A DNA stretch of 64,000 bases, from positions 248,001-312,000 of the forward strand of contig CAWICB010000005.1 in the NCBI GenBank assembly GCA_963834515.1, given 5' to 3'. The stretch comes from RYN-230 sp963834515 (GTDB taxonomy: Bacteria; Actinomycetota; Actinomycetes; Streptosporangiales; Streptosporangiaceae). Each line of letters opens with the position of its first letter. The stretch's first letter is position 1. The translations under genes were made by a program, and so were the position numbers. The notes beneath the pieces were generated by a model. That model was not told the DNA's origin and ran no database searches. It saw nothing but the letters and a program-made list of their open reading frames with translations. Shown piece after piece: positions 59,567 to 64,000 of the stretch.

Positions 59567-59671
59567 TGTCCCTGGTTCCGTCCGCTACGGCTGCCTTGGA
59601 GCGCTCTGGCCTGCCTTGATAGGGTCCCCTTCGACTGCCTGCCCCCATTGCCCGCCTGAGGAGCCGATCCC

Positions 59672-60289
59672 ATGTCCGATGCTGCCGCGCTGCGCAGGCG
59701 CCACCCGCTGGTGCTTGCCGACCTGCTGCCTGGCGCGCTGGTCCGCGACACGCTCCTGGTCGTCGGTGCGGCCGGGTTCGTCGGGCTGCTGGCCCAGATC
59801 TCCTTCCACCTGTCCTTCACCCCGGTGCCGATCACCGGCCAGACGCTGGGCGTGCTGCTGGCCGGCACCGCGCTGGGCTGGCGGCGGGCTGGGGCTGCCC
59901 TGGTGCTGTACGCGGTGGCGGGGGTGGCCGGGGTGCCCTGGTTCGCGGCGCATTCCAGCGGGTACGCGAGCGCCTCGTTCGGCTACGTGGTTGGCTTCGC
60001 CGCGGCCGCGGTGCTGTGCGGTTACCTGGCCGAGCAGGGTGCGGACCGGTCCGTTCTCCGCTCGGTGCCGGCCATGCTGGCCGCCGAGGTCGTCATTTAT
60101 GCGTTCGGCGTGACCTGGCTGGCCGTCGACCTGCACTTGAGCGCGTCGGCCGCGATATCGGAGGGACTCACCCCGTTCCTGGCCGGAGACGCCATCAAGG
60201 CCGCGCTGGCCGCCGGGCTGCTGCCCGCCGCCTGGTGGCTGGCTGGCCGGCGCGGCGGCGGCGTCAGCGGTCCCGGCGCAGCCGGGTAA
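59672..60289 (+). CDS. bioY: Biotin transporter BioY (ECF S-component)
   Basis: A 205-residue six-helix protein. FTPVPITGQTLGVLLAGTALGWRRAGAALVLYAVAGVAGVPWF is the diagnostic BioY stretch, followed by GYVVGFAAAAVLCGYLAE and the C-terminal DAIKAALAAGLLPAAWWL. It imports biotin, with or without an ECF energising module; none is encoded here. Functionally linked to the biotin carboxylase and biotinyl protein 5 kb upstream. Its 3' end overlaps the convergent dasR-like gene by 26 nt. Confidence 0.92.
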   Translation: MSDAAALRRRHPLVLADLLPGALVRDTLLVVGAAGFVGLLAQISFHLSFTPVPITGQTLGVLLAGTALGWRRAGAALVLYAVAGVAGVPWFAAHSSGYASASFGYVVGFAAAAVLCGYLAEQGADRSVLRSVPAMLAAEVVIYAFGVTWLAVDLHLSASAAISEGLTPFLAGDAIKAALAAGLLPAAWWLAGRRGGGVSGPGAAG

Positions 60290-61034
60290 CCAGCTTGTAG
60301 CGGTCGCCGCGGTACTTGGACTGGGCCCACTCGACCGGGACCGCGGCCACGTCGAACGCCTGCCTGGACAGCAGCAGCAGCGGCATGCCCGGGTCCACCC
60401 CGAGCAGCCGGGCGTCGGTCGGGTCGGCCAGCACGGTCTCGATGGTCTCCTCAGCCTCGGCCAGCTGGACTCCGTACGCCGTGCCCAGCGCCTCGTACAG
60501 CGAGGCGTACCGGTCCAGGTTGCGGCGCAGCCCGGGGAAACGGCGGGCGGGCAGGTGCGAGGTGTCGGTGGACATCGGCTCCCCGTCGGCCAGCCGGAGC
60601 CGGTGGATGCGCAGCACCCGGCTGCCGGGCGGCACGGCCAGCAGTTCGGACAGCTGCGCGTCGGCCGGGACGTAGCTGGTGTCCAGGATCTTCGTCTGCG
60701 GGTGCAGCCCGTGCGCCCGCATGCCCTGGGTGTAGCTGGCCAGCTCCAGCAGCTGGGCCACCTTGGGCTTGGCCACGAACGTGCCCTTGCCCTGCATGCG
60801 CAGCAGCCGTCCCTCGACCACCAGCTCGGCCAGGGCCTGCCGGACGGTGGTGCGGGAGGTGCCGTAGTGCTGGGCCAGCTCGCGCTCCGGGGGGACCGGG
60901 CTGCCCGGCGCCAGGGTCTGGGTCAGCTCCAGCAGCTGCCGCTTCACCCTGTAGTACTTGGGCAGCCGCGGGCCGGGCGCGATGGCCGGCTCGGCGCGCT
61001 CGTCATCGCGGCGGGCGGCAGGGGAAGCGGCCAC
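60264..61034 (-). CDS. dasR: GntR/HutC regulator, DasR-like
   Basis: About 256 residues from GTG 61,034, the start best spaced from GGGAGGAG; ATG 61,040 abuts that site. Winged helix: PKYYRVKRQLLELTQTLAPGSPVPPERELAQHYGTSRTTVRQALAELVVEGRLLRMQGKGTFVAKPKV; effector domain: LRIHRLRLADGEPMSTDTSHLPARRFPGLRRNL and LAEAEETIETVLADPTDARLLGVDPGMPLLLLSRQ, ending VEWAQSKYRGDRYKLVTRLRR. This follows the streptomycete DasR sequence closely. DasR senses GlcNAc-6P and controls chitin/GlcNAc use and development. Orthology is likely, not proven. Confidence 0.82.
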   Translation of the reverse strand: MAASPAARRDDERAEPAIAPGPRLPKYYRVKRQLLELTQTLAPGSPVPPERELAQHYGTSRTTVRQALAELVVEGRLLRMQGKGTFVAKPKVAQLLELASYTQGMRAHGLHPQTKILDTSYVPADAQLSELLAVPPGSRVLRIHRLRLADGEPMSTDTSHLPARRFPGLRRNLDRYASLYEALGTAYGVQLAEAEETIETVLADPTDARLLGVDPGMPLLLLSRQAFDVAAVPVEWAQSKYRGDRYKLVTRLRRDR

Positions 61035-61283
61035 GGTCATCTCCTCCCGCAGAAGCTGCGTTCCGGGCTTGATCCCGCATGGTGGACAGAATCCACGACG
61101 CCGCGCCCAGCGCGCAACCTCGGCCGGCCGGGCCGCCGCTCCGGTAGCGCGTGACCGCTGGCCACGTACAGCAACCAGGCATGCACAAATCCTGCCAGGC
61201 GGGCTCACCTCGCGGGCGCCGGGGCAGGCGGAAAGCCGAGCACGTGTGGCCGCCCGGTGCGTGGCATGCGCGATGATGACAGG

Positions 61284-62819
61284 GTGCCCACACTGAATGA
61301 CCTGGCCCGCCGCCACACGGCACTGACCCGGGCCGATATCGACTGGCTGCACGCCCTGGTGTCGGACTGGCAGCTGCTCGCCGACCTGTCCTTCGCCGAC
61401 CTGGTGCTGTGGGCACCGCTGCAGGACGCCTCCGGCTGGGTCGTGCTGGCCCAGATGCGGCCGACGACCGGCCCGACCACGTTCCACGACGACGTGGTCG
61501 GGACGTTCGCGTCCACCGGGGCCCGGCCGTTCCTGGACTCGGCCCAGCGGGAGCACCGGATCTGCCGGGAGGGCGACCCGGAGTGGACCCGCGGTGTGCC
61601 GGTCCGCCGTGAATCGATCCCGGTGACCAGGGAAGGCGCGGTCATCGCGGTGATCGAGCGGAGTACCAACCTGAGCTCCGCGCGCACCCCCAGCCGCCTC
61701 GAGCTGACCTACCTCAAGGGCGCGGACGACCTGGCCCAGATGGTCGCGTCCGGCATGTTCCCGTGGCCCGGCCAGCAGCCCGCGCTGGTCCGGTCGCCCC
61801 GGGTCGGGGATGGTCTGCTCCGGGTCGGGCGGAGCGGAAAGGTCAGCTATGCCAGCCCGAACGCGCTGTCCGCCTACCGGCGGCTCGGCCTGACCGCCGA
61901 CCTGGTGGGGGCGGAACTGGGCCCGCTGACCGCGCGGCTGTGTGCCCCGGCCCGGGCCAGTGACGACTCACTCATGGTCACGGCCAGCGGCCGCACGCCC
62001 CGGGAGACCGAGGTGGAGGGCAACGGGTCCGTAGTCCAGCTGCGGGCCATCCCGCTGGTGGTGAACGGGCTGCGGACCGGGGCGCTGGTCATGGTCCGCG
62101 ACGTGACCGAACTGCGGCACCGCGAACGGGAGCTGATGACCAAAGATGCCACCATCCGGGAGATCCACCACCGGGTGAAGAACAACCTGCAGACCGTGGC
62201 CGCGCTGCTCCGGCTGCAGGCCCGGCGGATGGACGCACCGGAGGGCCGGGCCGCGCTGGAAGAAGCGGTGCGCCGGGTCGGGTCCATCGCGACCGTGCAC
62301 GAGACGCTGTCCCACGCCCCGGACGAGATCGTCGATTTCGACGACGTGGCGCACCGGGTGGCCGCCATGGCGGGCGAGGTCTCAGCGGCCGAGGCCCAGG
62401 TCAGGCCGGAACTGCGCGGCCGGTTCGGGCTGCTCCCCTCGGCGGTGGCCACACCGCTCGCCCTGGTGCTGGCGGAATTGCTGCAGAACGCCCTGCAGCA
62501 CGGGCTGGCTCAGGGCGCCGACGGCGGTACGGCCGGGCTGCTCGAGGTGGCGGTGGCCCGCACTGCGAAGCGGCTCACCGTCACCGTGCAGGACAACGGG
62601 GTCGGGCTGCCGGAGGAGTTCGACCTCGACTCCACCACCAGCCTGGGGTTGCAGATCGTCCGGACGCTGGTGGTTTCGGAGCTGGGCGGCAGGCTGGAAC
62701 TCAAGCCGAGAGCGGGTGGCGGTACCCGGGCCGAGGTGGACCTGCCCCTGGACCCGGCCACGTCGTTATCAGCTCGCGGCCCGGTGGGCCCGCCAGGCCT
62801 GGGCGGGACGCCGGGCTAG
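61284..62819 (+). CDS. pdtaS: Sensor histidine kinase PdtaS
   Basis: A 511-residue cytosolic kinase: GAF-like N-terminal domain (LNDLARRHTALTRADIDWLHALVSDWQLLADLSFADLVLW), PAS domain (GKVSYASPNALSAYRRLGLTADLVGAEL; AIPLVVNGLRTGALVMVRDVTEL), HWE/HisKA_2 H-box (IREIHHRVKNNLQTVAALLRLQARR, phospho-acceptor His) and ATPase domain (LVLAELLQNALQHGL; VTVQDNGVGLPEEF; GLQIVRTLV). It matches M. tuberculosis Rv3220c, which signals through the RNA-binding ANTAR regulator PdtaR; PdtaR is not in the window. GTG 61,284 chosen. Confidence 0.93.
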   Translation: MPTLNDLARRHTALTRADIDWLHALVSDWQLLADLSFADLVLWAPLQDASGWVVLAQMRPTTGPTTFHDDVVGTFASTGARPFLDSAQREHRICREGDPEWTRGVPVRRESIPVTREGAVIAVIERSTNLSSARTPSRLELTYLKGADDLAQMVASGMFPWPGQQPALVRSPRVGDGLLRVGRSGKVSYASPNALSAYRRLGLTADLVGAELGPLTARLCAPARASDDSLMVTASGRTPRETEVEGNGSVVQLRAIPLVVNGLRTGALVMVRDVTELRHRERELMTKDATIREIHHRVKNNLQTVAALLRLQARRMDAPEGRAALEEAVRRVGSIATVHETLSHAPDEIVDFDDVAHRVAAMAGEVSAAEAQVRPELRGRFGLLPSAVATPLALVLAELLQNALQHGLAQGADGGTAGLLEVAVARTAKRLTVTVQDNGVGLPEEFDLDSTTSLGLQIVRTLVVSELGGRLELKPRAGGGTRAEVDLPLDPATSLSARGPVGPPGLGGTPG

Positions 62820-62834
62820 TGGCGACACCGGGGG

Positions 62835-63089
62835 CTAGGCGTGCGCCCGGGCCCGGATCCGGGTGGAACGCCGCTTGAGCGCGCGCCGTTCGTCCTCGCT
62901 CATGCCGCCCCACACGCCCGCGTCCTGGCCGCTGTCCAGCGCCCATTGCAGGCAGCCCTCGATGGCCGGGCACCGGCGGCAGACCTGCTTGGCTTCGTCG
63001 ATCTGGAGTAGCGCAGGCCCAGTGTTCCCGATGGGGAAGAACAGTTCCGGGTCCACGTCACGGCAGGCGGCGTCGTGGCGCCAGTCCAT
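62835..63089 (-). CDS. whiB1: WhiB-family [4Fe-4S] regulator (WhiB1/WblE)
   Basis: An 84-residue protein from ATG 63,089 (GAGGAG upstream), the exact size of WhiB1. Cys9, Cys37, Cys40 and Cys46 form the cluster site (AACRD; VCRRCPAIEGC); GVWGGMSEDERRALKRRSTRIRARAHA is the G[VI]WGG turn plus basic tail. It binds region 4 of the principal sigma factor and is an NO-sensitive, often essential regulator. Next to pdtaS as in M. tuberculosis. Confidence 0.95.
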   Translation of the reverse strand: MDWRHDAACRDVDPELFFPIGNTGPALLQIDEAKQVCRRCPAIEGCLQWALDSGQDAGVWGGMSEDERRALKRRSTRIRARAHA

Positions 63090-63395
63090 GCGACCACTCC
63101 TCATTAGCGGAGTCAAGCTTGTGAATGGTTTCACGAGCCGGACCGTATGTCGGAAGCTGTACCAGCTCCCGGGGTTGTATAGCTACGCACAGTTGAGTCA
63201 GCGCCCCCGCAGACTCTAGGTTCGCGGTCCCGTGCCGCCAGAACGCCAGGACGTACCAGTTGACGGCGCAGAGCACCGCTCACCCGAACCGGGTTCTAGC
63301 CTGTCAAGCCGAGCAATCAAACGCAAGACTATTTGGCAAAGGTTCAGGCGGATTTCCGTGTCAGATCCCTCACATCAGGTGCCGTTCCGGGTGGG
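63090..63395. other. Gene-free region upstream of whiB1
   Basis: 306 bp with lower GC, containing the whiB1 promoter on the minus strand and the 3' flank of the diacylglycerol-kinase gene. No coding frame or repeat recognised. Confidence 0.5.
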
Positions 63396-64000
63396 TCAGG
63401 CAATTACCCGCAGAACGTCGGGAACAGAACTAAATCTGACCCGCTCGTACTCACCCACATACTCCCCATCTACCTGCAGTGCGACCGGCCTGCTGGCCGA
63501 GATCACGAACTCCGGCTGGTCGTGCAGGCTGAGCACGTCCCGCCCGCTGGGCGGCCCGGTCCGGCGGGCGAACATCTGGCGCAGCGCGTTCAGCGTGCTG
63601 GCCGTGTGCAGCTGGCGCAGCGCGAACAGGTCGAGGCCAGTGTCGAAATCCGCCGCCGGGCTCGGGTTGACCGGGCGGCGGCCGAGGTAGGTCCACGGCG
63701 CGGTATTGGACACGATGCCGAAGAACAGGTGCCCGACCGGGGGATGGCCGCCGCGTTCCAGGGTCAGCGCCGGGTGCCGCCGGTCGGTTACGGTGTAGAA
63801 CTGGCGCAGCGCGGTCCACAGGTAGAGCCGGGGGGTGACCGCTCGCCCGCGGGCCCGCAAGCCCTCGATGACCCGGACCACCTCGGCGTCCAGGCCCAGG
63901 CCGGCGTTGAACGTGAAGTACCGGTGCTGGCCGGGCCCGCCGCCGGGGTCGATGCGGCCGAGCCCCAGGCTGCGTGACCGGCCCGCTTCCAGTGCCTCGA
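63396..64000 (-). CDS. Diacylglycerol-kinase-family lipid kinase (partial, 5' end beyond window)
   Basis: The frame is open to the right edge. Visible C-terminal part: RYFTFNAGLGLDAEVVRVIEGLRARGR, HLFFGIVSNTAPWTYLGRRPVNPSPAADFDTGLDLFAL, and PVALQVDGEYVGEYERVRFSSVPDVLRV, all typical of the DAGK/sphingosine-kinase fold (the FNA.G.D segment and the C-terminal QVDGE). The catalytic GGDGT motif would be upstream of the window end. Its product would be a phosphatidic-acid-type phospholipid. Confidence 0.85.
   Translation of the reverse strand, partial: EALEAGRSRSLGLGRIDPGGGPGQHRYFTFNAGLGLDAEVVRVIEGLRARGRAVTPRLYLWTALRQFYTVTDRRHPALTLERGGHPPVGHLFFGIVSNTAPWTYLGRRPVNPSPAADFDTGLDLFALRQLHTASTLNALRQMFARRTGPPSGRDVLSLHDQPEFVISASRPVALQVDGEYVGEYERVRFSSVPDVLRVIA

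Noticed and set aside
61082..61096. GTGGA-N5-TCCAC upstream of the DasR-like gene as a dre site
   Set aside because: It is symmetrical but lacks the TGGTCTAGACCA core of dre operators.

Overview
The window is chromosomal DNA of a high-GC actinobacterium. Strong G/C third-position bias, many GTG starts, a WhiB protein, a SigR/RsrA pair, a DasR-type GntR regulator, a DUF397 protein and an AfsR/SARP-type regulator all point to a mycelial, Streptosporangiales- or Streptomyces-like soil actinomycete. I cannot fix genus or species.

Layout. 1-10.5 kb: a partial SARP/NB-ARC regulator, an M20 amidohydrolase, two membrane proteins, a cobinamide amidohydrolase, a Pat-like GNAT/acyl-CoA-synthetase fusion, a VapBC pair and a CBS-BON protein. 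10.5-25.2 kb: an accessory region with a broken ParB-like gene, an eight-gene signalling/conflict cassette (12,470-21,427), a dead IS6-type transposase, a tRNA-Thr 3'-half relic, a DUF397/GntR pair and an intact IS481-type element with defined ends. 25.2-32.8 kb: tRNA-Ala, a galU-moeA-moaC-moaB-acetyltransferase operon, 5-formyl-THF cyclo-ligase, an FmdB protein behind a CIRCE-like operator, an MTA phosphorylase-like enzyme and a CBS protein. 32.9-36.1 kb: tRNA-Arg(CCT) followed by two displaced copies of its 3' end, bracketing first a response regulator/KaiC pair and then a DUF6247/toxin pair. 36.1-43.8 kb: assorted enzymes, TetR and MerR regulators and a second CBS protein. 44-64 kb: a conserved actinobacterial core whose content parallels M. 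tuberculosis Rv3219-Rv3228 (rsgA, aroA, SRAP, sigR-rsrA, 70-aa biotinyl protein, PdtaS, WhiB1), interspersed with HD-GYP proteins, biotin carboxylase, a TPP enzyme, a symporter, BioY and DasR.

Most striking is the 12.5-21.4 kb cassette. A small protein with a Bell-like helical N-terminus ends in a motif that reappears ahead of the P-loop of the neighbouring NTPase, the arrangement expected of bacterial amyloid-signalling (BASS) effector/NLR pairs. The same co-directional cluster adds an SPFH-like protein, PP2C phosphatase, Ser/Thr kinase, vWA protein, an unknown protein and a twin zinc-finger membrane protein. I infer a phosphorylation-gated conflict or programmed-cell-death system; function is untested.

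Regulatory sites visible in the sequence include a textbook SigR promoter (GGAAT-N18-GTT) before sigR, a MerR-type 19-bp-spacer promoter, candidate TetR and GntR operators, a DosR-like box followed by a hairpin, and several terminators. Three core genes (SRAP, TPP enzyme, DUF6314) are interrupted by single-base frameshifts in G/C-rich tracts; these may be sequencing errors.
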